A DNA stretch of 64,000 bases from Bremia lactucae (lineage: Eukaryota > Oomycota > Peronosporomycetes > Peronosporales > Peronosporaceae), in the NCBI RefSeq assembly GCF_004359215.1, contig NW_027152213.1:1857600-1921599 (forward strand), given 5' to 3'. The position numbers and the translations under genes were made by a program. Position 1 is the stretch's first letter; every line of letters starts with the position of its first letter. Of this stretch, positions 23,679 to 35,639 are shown piece by piece. Under the pieces are notes generated by a model. That model saw nothing but the letters and a program-made list of their open reading frames with translations, was not told the DNA's origin and ran no database searches.

Positions 23679-25121
23679 CTACATGACCGCGCAGCCAAAC
23701 CACGACTCGTCCAAGTCACTATCAGCCATATTGTTTTTATTATTACCAAGGCGTTTCATGGCTGAGGCAATATTAGTTTCATAATATGGAAGCCACACGT
23801 GATCATATAGAAATCGTGCAGTGAAGGAAAGGTCATCCTTATACGCTTTGGCGACCTTACTTCCACCCCAGACGCGACTTTGTTCGACGATCCAAGGAAT
23901 CATCACACGCTTTGGCTTCGTTGCACGAATTATTCGTGGCATAACATATCGCTGAAAAGCATTCTCGGAAAACGCAAACTCGATGGCAGGCTTAAAAGCC
24001 TCTTCTTCAAGTGCTAGCGCATTAATAAGAACGTGATTAAGTCGGCGAATATCATCTTGCAACATGCCCAGACATGTATTCCATGAATCCTTAGACGACG
24101 CAGCCCAGGCGACTAAGTCATCTTCTTGGGCAATAATCGCGTCCAATAACCCAAAAGTTGCCTGATATAACGCAACTATGTCGCGTTTATCAGTGTACTT
24201 AACAACAATGAGCGGAAGGAGCACATACGCTTTCACATCGCGCTGGTTTTGGACAAATGCGACGAAATGCAGCTTAAACCAGCTAAAAAACTCGCGAACT
24301 TTCCAGTTCATGGGTGATTTCGAGATACGACTGCGTTCTAAAAAGCGATCGGTTACATACAAAGCATGTCGTATTGGTTCATGCAGTCCAAGCAACAACT
24401 GCGAGCTCCAGCTCATATCCACATCGTCCACGGGAGCCGAGACAGGAGCACTCTTCACGCTTATTAAGTCATTCGACAGCAATACATTTCGAAGTGTCTT
24501 GCTATCCATTTTCAACGGTCCGAGGCTCAGAATGCTCGACGGGGCGATCACTGATGACTCGTCCTCGCTGCTGTGCTCGGAAATGGGTGTCGATATGCTG
24601 CCTGTGACTTGCTGCGTCTTGCTCTTATACACAGTTTTAGTAGCAGCTGCATTCTGCTGTGAGTCCACCGACGCCCAAATATTGATCGTTTCTGTGGCCG
24701 TCGCGCCTTCATAACCACTTTTGTAGTCAATCGACGTCAGTACATAAGCAACCTGACTAATGTCCACGAGCTGCATCGAAATCTTTGCTGCAGACACGTC
24801 GTGTACGATCTCCGGCAACGACCAGATATTCGAATAGAAGACAGTCTCGTCGCTTGGTAGGCGGTGCTTTTTCTCTGCATGTTTGCTCTTTGCTTCCATT
24901 GCTAATCGACTTTTCACGAGGGGTTTGCGCTGAAAAGTGCTGCTTATCGGCTTCATTCTTCGGCTGTGGGGAAGCACTTGATCATTTCGGTGGATTAGCT
25001 TAAGAATCAGGTGCTCTCTGGCAGGCAAGTCGCTCTGTGCATGAGCTAGCATGGGTATCGTCGTACCTGTCTCCCTTCGCGCAATCGTGGACAAGGCAGT
25101 ATCACGGCTATTTAGACTCAA
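23679..25121 (-). CDS. Hemerythrin-like helical protein with C-terminal CaaX box
   Basis: 480 codons, intronless. Residues 1-95 are basic and poorly structured; the true start could be Met56 or Met75. Residues about 85-200 are Ser/Thr-rich. From about 240 there is an all-helical region with the layout of a four-helix hemerythrin-like fold: LHEPIRHALYVTDRFLE (246-262), FFSWFKLHFVAFVQNQRDVKAYVLLPLI (278-305), a middle helix (314-340) and DDIRRLNHVLINALALEEEAFKPAI (356-380). Metal ligands are incomplete: a His is present in helix 1, one in helix 2 (H285) and one in helix 4 (H363) with EEE after it, but the usual HxxxE pairs are not all there. The protein ends CAVM, a CaaX motif with Met last, predicting farnesylation and membrane attachment. 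No signal peptide was seen. Family assignment is an inference from helix pattern. Confidence 0.7.
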   Translation of the reverse strand: MSLNSRDTALSTIARRETGTTIPMLAHAQSDLPAREHLILKLIHRNDQVLPHSRRMKPISSTFQRKPLVKSRLAMEAKSKHAEKKHRLPSDETVFYSNIWSLPEIVHDVSAAKISMQLVDISQVAYVLTSIDYKSGYEGATATETINIWASVDSQQNAAATKTVYKSKTQQVTGSISTPISEHSSEDESSVIAPSSILSLGPLKMDSKTLRNVLLSNDLISVKSAPVSAPVDDVDMSWSSQLLLGLHEPIRHALYVTDRFLERSRISKSPMNWKVREFFSWFKLHFVAFVQNQRDVKAYVLLPLIVVKYTDKRDIVALYQATFGLLDAIIAQEDDLVAWAASSKDSWNTCLGMLQDDIRRLNHVLINALALEEEAFKPAIEFAFSENAFQRYVMPRIIRATKPKRVMIPWIVEQSRVWGGSKVAKAYKDDLSFTARFLYDHVWLPYYETNIASAMKRLGNNKNNMADSDLDESWFGCAVM

Positions 25122-26222
25122 AGGGATGGTTTAAAACAATCAAGCTGCGTGTGTCTTGCTGCAGACTAAAGCAAAAGACTGAGTATCAAATTCCAGAATC
25201 ACTGGAGGAGTCGCGCGTTTGTCGCGATCGTTTGTGCTATATCGGACCAGTCAACACGAGAGCATATGGAGCCACACTAATCGTGTATTGACATCTGTTG
25301 ATATGTTCGGTTACAGGCTTGATTGAAGATTGACCAAGCAATCGGGAGAGAGTTAGGAATACGCGGATTGACTGGCTGTCTCCTCTCGAGAATACCAACT
25401 GCTGGGTGAATTTCGGATAACAACTTTCCGATAAAAAAATTGGCGGCTTTGACCAAAGTCAACCAGTATGCCAAAGCGCTTGACTTCATTTATAATTCTG
25501 CGAAGCTTAGTGTCACTAAAAATCTTAGCTTGACCACTTTGACGACAGCCTACTTTCCATGATATTCATCAGCCATCGAAAATAGAAGTTTGGAGACCTT
25601 ATCAGGCTTCCGGTTGTATTTAAAAGTGATTGTCTCATCATTGCCTTCTGCATAAACGGGCTTTATTCAATATAAATGTAATCCATCTGGATTATATATC
25701 CAGATCATTTACCATGTGCAACAGTGGACCATAAACGGACTTATTTACTTCTCGAACATGGCGCTTTTGCCAACTTGCCGGGTGTAGTACAAGAAGCTCC
25801 TGATAGTAAATGAATAAGACGTTGAAGCCATTATTTAGTAACATGCTTACAATTATGTATCGTAAAGGGAGTCACTGCACGACATTTTGCCGATTGATAA
25901 GTAGATGAGACCGACAACTACTCAACGAAAAGAACAAATATCATCGCAAGTAAAGATGAGCTTTTGCGACGTCGGGACAACTAGGGCTAGGTGTCCTAAA
26001 TTAAATTATATGAAAACTGTCGATGTCTTCAATACAGTAAGCCGATTGCGAATGGCAACTGTTGCGCGTTTGTTTTACTAAAAAATCCGAGATTTCAAAT
26101 AAAAATAGGCGAGTTAACATTTCAAGAAACCAACGTGCAGCCATTTCGTGCAGATGTATTTCCCAAATACGTAACAACATATTTAGTGTTTTATCCCCAA
26201 TGTTTCGTTACAAGCATTGATT
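25122..26222. other. Intergenic, no gene seen
   Basis: Upstream region of the minus-strand CaaX gene, followed by AT-rich DNA up to the LTR. Only short frames without recognisable motifs. Confidence 0.5.
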
Positions 26223-26677
26223 TGTTGTAGCGGAGCTCCCTCGCTCCTAAAGTCAGAGGAAGACCTTTAGACTCAGAAAGTCTCTTAGTTCTATAGAACC
26301 AATGGGTTTAACAACTCAAGGAGTCGTACAAGCTATCAAAGCTTAATAAATCCTAGTTCAAGGGATTCAGAGGTTCGTAGAACCAAGTGGCAACTAGTGC
26401 CCAAGAGTATATACCTTAGAAAGGCTTCTATCTCTAACAGATCAATGCGCACGCCTAAGAAAGGCACTTAACGCTTTAAGATCAAAAGAAAAACTGCACT
26501 TCGTTTATTATTCAGGTCTAAAACCTTACCCTAGCTAATTGAAAATAGATTTTGGCCGGCAGAATTATATCCGGCGGCCACAACATTTATAACCCATAAC
26601 AAATGGGATTTTGAGTAATTAACTATTTTAGAATAGATTAAAAGAGTATTCTACCCATAGGGTAAATTACAACAACA
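26223..26677 (+). mobile_element. Gypsy LTR (TGTTGTAG...ACAACA family)
   Basis: Begins TGTTGTAGCGGAG and ends ACAACAACA (exact last base ambiguous by 3 bp), giving matched termini. Gag starts just downstream on the same strand near 26695. The same sequence occurs in inverted orientation at 60421-60775. Confidence 0.7.
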
Positions 26678-26689
26678 ATGCTTCTCCAC

Positions 26690-28400
26690 AGATATGATGA
26701 GAGAACAGGGTGCTGAACAATTAAAGCTGTTACGACAGCAGCATTTAAATGCTGCTAGCGGGGCCGACGCTTTCGCGTCAACCCGATAACTTAAAGATTA
26801 AAATTTCTAAGTGTAAGGTAGTCGAAGCTGCTCCCTTTAAGATTGCTGTCGAATTAGACGACGCCACTAATGCTCGCGGCATCAATGACGATGCGACAAA
26901 ATGGGAATTTGGCAGGTCCAACTTAGCCGGACGTGCCAAATCTTGGGCCCTATAAGGGCTCAAGCTTTTAGACCAATTTTTCGTTGGGTCGTTTGAGATC
27001 TTTAAGACCCGGCTCAGGCAAACTTTTGAGCCGCCACGTGCCGAATTTAGGGCTCGAGCAGAACTCCTGGATTTACTAAAAGCAGGGCGAGTGTTACCTT
27101 CACGCTTATGCCGAACATACACGATCCCTGGTCAGTTGTATCGTGAGACATCAATAGATGACCAACACCAGTAACTAAATTTATAAGCTCTTGCAGAGGT
27201 TCCTGTCAAAATTCACCGGTTCTTGCTCGAACTAGAGACGCTAGACCAAGCGATCTCTTTAGCGGAACAGGAGGACTTCAGCCTAGAAAACCGAGGTTTC
27301 TCGTTCTCGAATGTAGAAAGCGAGAAATCACGTTTCTCAATTTACAAATGATTGCAAAAATGCAATCGTTGTCAAAAGACAGGCACTACACCGATAAGTG
27401 TAGAGCCCCATGCCCAGTGCCTAGAAATACTAAACGAAATGATCATTCTCCCGCTCGGAACAGTGGAGGACCCGAATCCGATGCCTTTACGAAATCGCAG
27501 TGGCGAGGCGATCGAAAAAACGGTCGGGGTCAGTAGGTGCGGAGCGCCCTACGGATCCAGCAGCATCAAAAGAATTTGCAGGCCTTTCGACGAAAATTTC
27601 TCCTCACACACACCTTGTGTGTAACTGCCCCAGGTGATAAGATTAACCTCATCACCTTGTAAATTATAGTGGCAAATAAATTGCCACTAAAGTCCCTAGT
27701 CGATTGTGGGGTGACGAACAATTATATTCGACGCAAATCGCTAGAAGTTGCAGATTCTAATTTATTGAGCTCGATATCCCTCTAGCGAGGATGACAGTGC
27801 GCCTAGCAACAGGCGCATCTGTAACAGTAAAGAAAAGTGTAGTTGGTGTCCAATACACGTTAAATGGTAAACACTACTATGATGATTTTATCTTACTGGA
27901 TTCGAATGACAAGTTTGATGTCATCCTTGGATTACCATAGCTCAGACAAAATACGAGCCATGCCTCTCGTTCATCAGATGGTCCTCTGATGAACGTCTTG
28001 AAGCGTCCACAAGCGTGTGGATGTCCTACGAGTGAGTGCGATGGCCTCACTTGTAATTCGGTCGTTTGCACGACTGCGCAAGAGCTACGGTCTATCTCCC
28101 AAGAGATCTACCCTAAACTTAGCCAGTGCATGGATCCACCATCATTTCGGGTAAATGATCCAACGATTCGTGGTTATAACAAGGAGTTCTTTCTCATGCA
28201 CTGCGTAATTGCGTTCATCTGGTTAAAAGCACCCGACGCACTCTGCGCCGTCTATATCACATCGCATTACGCGCAGCCGATTGCAAAATCCATGGCGTAC
28301 AGGCCATCTGTCTTTAATAGCAATCGCCATGATTGGCGATTGCATCAAGCTTTGCTTGATACTCTCAAAGGAACGCTGACAATCACTGTTTCATGACCAT
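26690..28400 (+). mobile_element. Decayed Gypsy gag-protease region
   Basis: Plus strand after the LTR. A gag start near 26695 (MMREQGAEQLKLLRQQH) runs into a stop. Gag follows (26749-26955, KWEFGRSNLAGRAKSWAL). The zinc-knuckle region (about 27352-27410) has CNRCQKTG and then a frameshift. A retropepsin-like segment SLVDCGVTNNYIRRKS is at about 27690-27740; its catalytic D-[ST]-G is replaced by D-C-G. Then comes MTVRLATGASVTVKKSVVGV and the flap/DVILGLP end (about 27790-27938). Nonsense codons and frameshifts mark it as inactive. It meets minus-strand pol debris after about 28430. Confidence 0.75.
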
Positions 28401-28856
28401 TATACATTTTTCCATACCAAAGTAGAAAGATGTACTGTCATTCCGGCAGAATTGCGGGAGTACTTATGTTAGCACACCACTGAACCGAGGAACTTTCGAA
28501 GTTCGTTTACATCGACTGGCATAGGCCAGTCGGAGTAGATTGCCTTATCTTTTCCGGATCAGGTGCGTACAGTGTCTAGTCTTGATGCACCCAAAAAGTA
28601 ATATTTCGCTTGCAGCGACTATACGCTTCTTGAGATTGCATACAATTTATGCTTACGCGTAAGTGTAATGACCTTTTGATCGTGGGTACGATCTACTTAA
28701 ACGTCAGACTTTCTGTTGCAAATTTCAAAAGATGTGTAACCAATCTGTTGAACGAGCAATTTTGATGGTGTCTTCGTTTATAGCAGAACCATGAGGAGCA
28801 ATACTAAGCCCCCTGTGGCATAACTAGCCACAACCATAGCATTGCGCTTGGGGTGC
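28401..28856. mobile_element. Unclear Gypsy remnant
   Basis: Lies between plus gag-protease and minus RT debris. It contains decayed pieces resembling Gypsy RT on the minus strand (28770-28810 matches the region at 31640-31670 in inverse). No clean frame. Confidence 0.4.
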
Positions 28857-29667
28857 TTACTGCTGTGAATGGGACAATTTGTTCACGCAAGAGATCTGAT
28901 AGAATCCATTCCTCAGATTCATTGACGAAAAGATGTGACTCATTGACAAACCATCAATTATTACGTCTTTTTGTGGTATCGACCTTTGAGCCGGTGCCGT
29001 TGCAGCGTTCAATTTATTGAACGCATGAACCATCCGCCACCTACCTGTTAATTTACCCAAACCGAAGTTAAGAGAGCTATGTGACGAGGATGACTCTTTT
29101 CCTTCGCATGGCCCGCTGCCAAGCGATCGACAATGAACTTGTCTATCGCTATCCTTGTTCACGTGGCAGTGGCCACTGCGTCATGACAAAGTATTTCGAA
29201 CCTGGAATAAGGTCGATTTCTATCGAGTGCCTTTTTCCTTAGGCAACTCGCACGGTACGGATTTAGGAAATACATCCTTGAATTCGATTAAATCATTATA
29301 TCAAGAATTTGTCTTCGAAGACTCTCAGGATTGGGATTTTCGCATCGAGGACACTTTTTTAGCGATGTGCTGCTGAGATCCCGTTCGTTCTTAGGAAATA
29401 CTATTACCGACCGTATATTGGCCACGTGCTTGTTCTTCTGTGACAAGTACGCAGATATGCTTGACTTGTCACTACGCAGATCACGCAAGAACCGTTTCGG
29501 TTTCAGCGTTGGCAATTGATTTGTCTTCGCCGCTATTTCGGAGGCGCTATAAATTAAGTGTACAAGCGCCTGCACTAGATCCGTTGATTACTAAGACATT
29601 TTAATGTCTTAGTTTTCTTTTGGAGCTTATTTGCAAGGTATCTGGGAACCTTTAACCACAAGTTTCA

Positions 29668-29734
29668 GGGGACTTATTCCCGCAGATTCTTGGGGACTTA
29701 ATCCCGCAAATTCTTGGGGACTTAAGCCCTCAAG
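29668..29734. repeat. Tandem repeat, 24-bp period, about 2.8 copies
   Basis: Units start GGGGACTTATTCCC (29668), GGGGACTTAATCCC (29692) and GGGGACTTAAGCCC (29716). In the minus-strand retrotransposon frame they encode an 8-residue repeat of type GLSPQEFA. Confidence 0.85.
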
Positions 29735-29769
29735 TTTTTTTTGGGAAGTAACCGCCCCAACTGCCTCTA

Positions 29770-29791
29770 GCTGTGGTTGCGCAACCACAGC
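29770..29791. repeat. Perfect 22-bp palindrome
   Basis: Arms GCTGTGGTTGC and its exact complement GCAACCACAGC abut without a spacer. Imperfect versions lie at the equivalent place in sister Gypsy fragments near 16020 and 37086. Confidence 0.9.
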
Positions 29792-30039
29792 GATATTCTC
29801 TACGATCGACTGTCCAGTCGATTTAAGACTTTCGCTCTGTCTCTTAAAGACAGGCGGGTCAATTTATTTGGATATTGCTTTGTATCAAGCATCCTTGTTT
29901 CGTACTACGCAACTTATTAATGTGGTCGAACTTAGACGCTGCCTATGCACAGCCGTCAATAAAAAGTATATGCCCACATCACTATGATGGACCTCCGACG
30001 CTGCCTGTAATTGTGCACAGCCGTCAGGATCTAACTCCA

Positions 30040-30850
30040 CAGTGTGATGGACATTATTTATACAGACCATGCTGGCGAGATGGTTGACTTTCTTCGCGGA
30101 GTATTAATTCTCCGTGGAAAACAAAACAGGACGACTTAATATAGTCGCTGCTGCCTCTTCGCAACGGCCCGATTTGAGTAGGCTGCGCAAATCAACAGTG
30201 AGAATAAGTTCACTGTTGCAACAATAAGTGTTCGGTCGTCAACATTGCTTGACGTAAAAAGAGTCTATCAAGAAGATAAGGCTCTCAAAGAATTGACGGA
30301 TTTTCTGATAAACCCATCACAACAAATCTTGAAAGGATTGTCGTATTTGTCGATCTCTCAATAGGTCGATACACAACCCGCATGGTTTACTGTATACACA
30401 GCCATTGCTGGCGACACACCTCGTGTCGTCATCCACACAATAAATGATATGCGTTTGCGCAAAATGTATAAGTGCCACGATGCACCAATAAGTGGGCATT
30501 ATGGACGAGAGAAAACTTTCTCAAGATAAACCGCGATTTCTCCTGGCCACGTCAGTATGAATTCGTCCGCAAGTACATACGTGCTGGTGAGATTTGTCAA
30601 CGGGTGAAATCCAGTGCTTCATTCCGTGCTCCTTTACATCCTCTGCCTGTTCCGGCAGAGTGTTGGCAGTCGGAATTTAAGGACTTGTCTTCGGGTTTCT
30701 CTAAGACGATCACAAGAACAACGGTATTGTTGTGTTTGTTGATCGCTTTAGCAAGATGGTACATCTTGCTGCAGTCCCGGAGATCACAACCGACGGCTGT
30801 GTTCGTGTACGATACTTGATTATTCTTTGCTCGAGCGAGTCCCCCAGTTT
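30040..30850 (+). mobile_element. Decayed Gypsy RNase H end to integrase
   Basis: Plus strand. The RNase H end (about 30070-30180) parallels 32310-32410. The integrase zinc-finger end and core start lie at 30472-30819 (YEFVRKYIRAGEICQRVKSS, then PLHPLPVPAECWQ). About 80% alike by eye to the copy at 32440-33050. It is broken by the inverted integrase piece that follows. Confidence 0.7.
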
Positions 30851-30859
30851 GATACTCTT

Positions 30860-31320
30860 AAACAAGATGGGTATACGTGAATGGCTTAAGTCATTCACAA
30901 AAAAGGGCGTATGCTTTGTTGATGCATTCACCGAATTACTAAAGGCAATTTTGCCATCGGCAAGAATTCGCTCCAACTTGGAAACATGAAGATTTTTCGC
31001 GAAGTACCTCTTCGAAGCTATAATTTGCACGTTCTGTCTGACTATCTGTTTCCGGATGGTCAGATGTTGGCATTTATAACTGTGCCACAAATGATTTGAA
31101 TACAGATTGCTAAAACTTCGCCTTGAACCGGGGGTCTCGATCTGAGACCAAGTTACGAGGTAACCCATGGAGTCGTAAGATTCTCTCACGTAAGATGACA
31201 GTGATAAAAACCGAGTCAGCAGGAGAATTCGTGCTGGCTAGAGAATCAGCTGTACAGGATTTTATCGCTGATACGGCGGAACGACACAAAACGGAACCCG
31301 GGCAAAAATGAAACAGCAAT
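30860..31320 (-). mobile_element. Inverted Gypsy integrase core piece
   Basis: Minus strand: RILRLHGLPRNLVSDRDPRF (about 31125-31190, containing the second catalytic Asp) continues in shifted frames through DSQTERAN-like sequence (with the catalytic Glu) to NASTKHTPFFVNDLSHSRIP (about 30870-30960). It is inverted relative to both neighbours. Confidence 0.7.
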
Positions 31321-31600
31321 CGTTGTTTCTTTAAAGTTAATGATCATTTGTATATGTCTGCGGTATATCTACCTAAACATGTAATGACGAATGTGGGCAG
31401 TAATAGATTACTTCCCAGGCGTGCCGGCACGTTTCGTGTAGTGAACCGCCAAGGCAATGCGTACAAGTCAAGCTGCCTCGTAAGATGCGTAAGTATTCTA
31501 CGCTTTACTTTGAACATATCCGCCCGCACCATCACTACGGGGCTTCTTCCGGTTCCGAATCAAACCGGCACGGTCTAAAGGCATCCGCATAGACATCTGT
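31321..31600 (+). mobile_element. Gypsy integrase C-terminal piece
   Basis: Plus frame AVYLPKHVMTNVGSNRLLPR, then GTFRVVNRQGNAYKSS, the post-core β-barrel typical of Gypsy integrases, then a frameshifted tail. It precedes an RT fragment, so it belongs to a different copy from the next entry. Confidence 0.65.
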
Positions 31601-33240
31601 ATAGATCGGTGCGGGATTTCGCACCGAGCTATTTCTATAACATCTTCGTTCATTGCAGAGCCATGAATGGAAAGTCGGACGTCGAAGCATATCGTACCCA
31701 CGTCCGAAAGGTTCTTAGACTTATGCGTACGCGTAAGTTGCATGCAAATCTCAAGAAGTGTATGTTCGCCGCAATCGAAATACCACTTCTTGGGTGTACG
31801 CTAAGATCCGGAGAAGATCAAGGCGATCACCAGCTAGCCTGTGCCAGTCGATGCAAAGGGGCTTCGAAAGTTTCTCGGCTTTGCGGTGTGTTCATCCGTA
31901 ATTATGCCGAAATGACAGTACATCTTTCATCTTTGTTAAAGAAAAATATAATGTGGTCATGGAACGCTGATTCTCAGCGTTCCTTTGTAGGTATCAAAAA
32001 AGCGTATTGCAGTTGCCAATCCTGACGAGTGCGGACCAAGACATATAATTTCATGTGGTCTGTGACGCCATCGATTTTGCAATCGGCTGTGCATTAATGC
32101 AATATGACACAGACGGCGCAGATCGGGTCGTCTATATCAATCGCGTCAGCTCAACCAGCTGAACGCAACAATCCAGTGCATGATAAGGAGCTCCTTGCCA
32201 TGAAATATGCACTGGCTAAGTTTAGGGTCCACTCTTGTGAGGTGAATGTTCATTACTATGCGTCTTTACGCACGGTCGCAAACAGTCCACACCTCTCGCA
32301 AAAAATGGCGAGATGGTTGCCTTTCTTCGCGGGATATAACTTCTCTGTGGAATATAAACCAGGACGATGTATTGTCGTCGCTAATGCCCTTTCGCGCCGG
32401 CCCGATTTTTAGCTGGCTGCGCAAATCAACAGTGAGCATAAGGCCACTGTTTTAACAATAAGTGTTACGTCGTCAATATTACTTGACGACGTTAGAAGAG
32501 CTTATCAAGAAGATAAGTCTTTAAATGGTTTGATGGATTACCTTAGAAATCCATCCCAAAAATCCAAAACGAATTGTTGAATATATCGACCCTTAGTTGA
32601 TCGATGCACAACACGCAATGGTATACTGTTTACTGTATGCACAGCCATTGCTGGCGACACACCTCGTGTCGTCATCCACACCCATAATGATTTGCGTTTA
32701 CGCATTATGTATGAGTGCTACGATGCACCAATAAGTGGTTATTGTGGACGTGAGAAGACAAAGTCACCACTTCAACTGGCCAGTATAAGTTCGTCCGCAA
32801 GTACATACGTGCTCGAGGAGTTTGTAAACGGGTGAAGCCCAGTGCCTTATCCCGTGCCCAATTACAATCTCTGCCGGTTACGGCAGAATGTTGGCAGTCT
32901 GTATCCATGGACTTCGTCTTCAGATTTCCGACGACAAGCATAAGAACAACGCTACTCTTGTTTTTGTTTATCGTTTCAGCAAAATGTACATCTTGCTGCA
33001 GTCCCGGAGTCGATTACAGTCAAAGGCTGTGCTCGTGTCTTTGTTAACACGATATTTCGACTCCATGGGTTCCACCGCGAACTGGTCTCAGATCGAGACC
33101 CTAGATTCACGGCGGAATTCTGGCAAATTGTGTTCAAATCACTTGGATTACAGTTGAAAATTTAAACTTCTGATCATTCTTAAACAGATGGTCAGACGGA
33201 GCGTGCGAACCGTATCCTCGAAGAGATAACATGTATGTAA
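31601..33240 (+). mobile_element. Decayed Gypsy pol fragment (RT, RNase H, integrase)
   Basis: Plus strand in pol order. RT palm end (31609-31800): YFYNIFVHCRAMNGKSDVEA, where the YxDD box reads Y-F-Y-N-I, so both catalytic Asp are lost. RT thumb KLHANLKKCMFAAIEIPLLGC. RNase H (31980-32412) ends PVHDKELLAMKYALAKFRVH and NALSRRPDF. Integrase zinc-finger end and core start lie at 32780-32960; the second-Asp region RELVSDRDPRFTAEFWQ at about 33070-33130; a Glu region DGQTERANRILEE near 33195. Multiple stops. Confidence 0.8.
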
Positions 33241-35639
33241 AGCTTAGTATCATGTTGCGGGAAGGGCCCAATTTAATTCCCCTTGTCACGCACTCTTGTG
33301 GTTTGTAATAATATACTGCACCTATTCTCTCTTCCAAACGCGTTTTCGTTTTTACGTAGGTAAAGTATGCCGACTGTCTTGGCTGACCTAGGATCTTGTG
33401 GTGCAAAATTTTCAGATTTACTTGCCTTGACAAGGATGTATGTCTTGCCCATTGTTGCATGTTCAGGTGTCGATGTGAGAAATATAAGTGCTTGTTGCGT
33501 GTCAATCTCAGTAGCCGCCGCGATAAAGGATAGCTCAAGCAAAACCAAATGTTTATTATTGCGATGCTTTGGTAAACAGAACCTATTCCGTTGCACATAA
33601 ACTCGTTCTTTAACGCATATTATGCTACTTCATCGTAAGCGACCGCATAAAGCGGCATCAGCTATCGCCTAGTAATTCTTTGCAGACCAATGTTTTACTG
33701 ATTTAAGTCACCATTAAATTATCCTCAAGATACCCCCTTGTGGTTAGTGAGGGGACAATCTTACGAGTGTTCAAGAATTAGTCGCGGACATCTATATCGC
33801 TAAGAGGCTTATGACTAGATCTTACAAACATCGTCAGTGCGGTGAGCGGTGAGCCTGCGACTTTTTCATCACAGTGCACCACTACAAAGTAAAAGCAAAA
33901 TTATTATTTGGGATGCTTCCTGATACGAGATTAGACACGGCTTGAGCCTTTGCCGGCCTCCTGAGTAAAACGGTGTATTCAGCACCATGTAGCAGGATGC
34001 TTTGCTGTTTTGAAGCCACGTCCGAGGGCAGTATTTATGCCTAAGATCGATTTGTATCGCTTGTTTGAGTTACTTGGTAGCAATTCTGACTAGTTTACCT
34101 CTGACTACCCCCAGATCCATTAAGTGGTAAAGAGATTAATCGCGTTACAACGGATGCATTGTGAACGTAGCAACTTCGAAGATTGGAGCAAACCTTTGCC
34201 ACTCAGGTTATCTCGGGCGATGTAATTTCTCCACCGTTGTCACTGCGAAGCGGCTTTACTCGCTTTTTGATTGTGTCTTAGCAAATGCAACAACGGTAGC
34301 AAAATCATGAACACTTCTGACTTATTTCGGGTAAAGATATGACAAGATCGACAATGGTGACCGTTGAGCTTAAGGACTCTTCTGTCCTGAACAACTACGT
34401 TCTGTCAAATTCAGCGGCAATTACACACCCGCTTGGACCTGTCGTGATAATAGCTCCATGCAACGCTGAAAAATAGTATCGTACACTCTAAGGCATCTAA
34501 CATTGACGATTTTTTAATGATTTAAATGATTAAAAGCAAGGAGGGAGGAAACTCGAGTATTCTTATTACCGCAATGCCATCCCAGCGTTTTGCCTGTGCT
34601 TGACAGCATTATTTCTCGTTAGCTTGTAACAATGTCATTGGAAGCCACCTTGGTGTCATGATGCACGTGTGTGCTGCAATGGCAGCGCGCAAATACAAAA
34701 ATGCGATGCGAGGTATATGATAGACCCCGTGGTAAGCGCAATGAACCAAGTGACGCGTTCGATTAAATCGTTAGAAGGACAAAGCTGAGACCTCGTTTCA
34801 TGGACCCGTTTCACGGTCTTGGTCAGAAAAAGCAACGCATATATTCACAACTTGCTGGCACTCGTGAAAACTACCACGATTGTTGACTTGAGACGCTTTA
34901 GCTTACCTGTTACTCCAGAAGAAATTGTTGGGCTTAAGGTTATGTTCTCCAGACCCAAAGCCTTACAGCTGTACTATTATCAGGTGTCGGCGCGAAACCT
35001 ATATTATCAATAAGACCATTGCTGCTCCAGCGACGGCATTATCCGCATACTTACAGCATTTATGAATACTGATACAAAGCAGAAAATTCGAAGGAAGCAT
35101 TGTACAAGATATGCGCCTTTCGAAACGCAAACTTTGGCGTTAGATTTGTGCGTCACTTAGACGTACGTAGCAAACTGCGCTTGCAACTTTGATATAGTTG
35201 TTGAGGTTATAAGTATTTATTGGTAATCCTAACAGGCTTCTGAGATCGAACTAGCCAAATTGGATTCAGAGTGCAAGCCTTAGTCGTCAACACACTCCTT
35301 TGTTCATTCTACATAATAACACCGGCAACGCTTGCATGTCTTTAGCGTATTTCTACGGCCGAACATGAGAAGCTGACGGTGTTCGTGATGGAGACTGGTC
35401 CTCGAACTGTACATAAGCAGGTCCATACGCTTACTATGACACTTGCGCGAGTGTTGGTCAAGGTCGCTCACTCGGCTTCTTATCCACTTCTAACCGGCAA
35501 GCAGGTTCCTCCAAGATACATCTTTTGATACTGCTCGAGGTTTATGAGAAGATCCGGTTGTTTGATAGTCTCCGACCGTTTTGGGTCACCTAAATACAAT
35601 TTTGCGGCCTGACGAAAATATATATCAGGCTAAACGGCT
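33241..35639. other. Decayed DNA, no gene supported
   Basis: Only short frames. The longest, on minus at 33134-33598 and 33273-33596, are overlapping and unlike any family I know. The region is flanked by Gypsy and Copia debris and is probably old repeat sequence. Confidence 0.4.

Larger units (their letters stand above)
28857..30030 (-). mobile_element. Decayed Gypsy fragment (linker to RT)
   Basis: Minus strand: RT start at 28857-29162 (GKLTGRWRMVHAFNKLNAA, IPQKDVIIDGL, FSSMNLRNGFYQI; the RT first Asp of the usual S-x-[LI]-D-L is replaced by Asn). Linker at 29288-29575 (LPTLKPKRFLRDLRSDKSS). Further upstream are the tandem repeat and palindrome listed separately, and Asp/Ser-rich sequence near 29900-30010. 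Same family as 15340-16400 and 36215-37310. Confidence 0.7.

Noticed and set aside
24178..24714. 178-codon plus frame
   Set aside because: Antisense shadow of the CaaX-protein gene.
33134..33598. 154-codon and 107-codon overlapping minus frames
   Set aside because: No recognisable family, mutually exclusive frames, and located in repeat debris; insufficient for a gene call.
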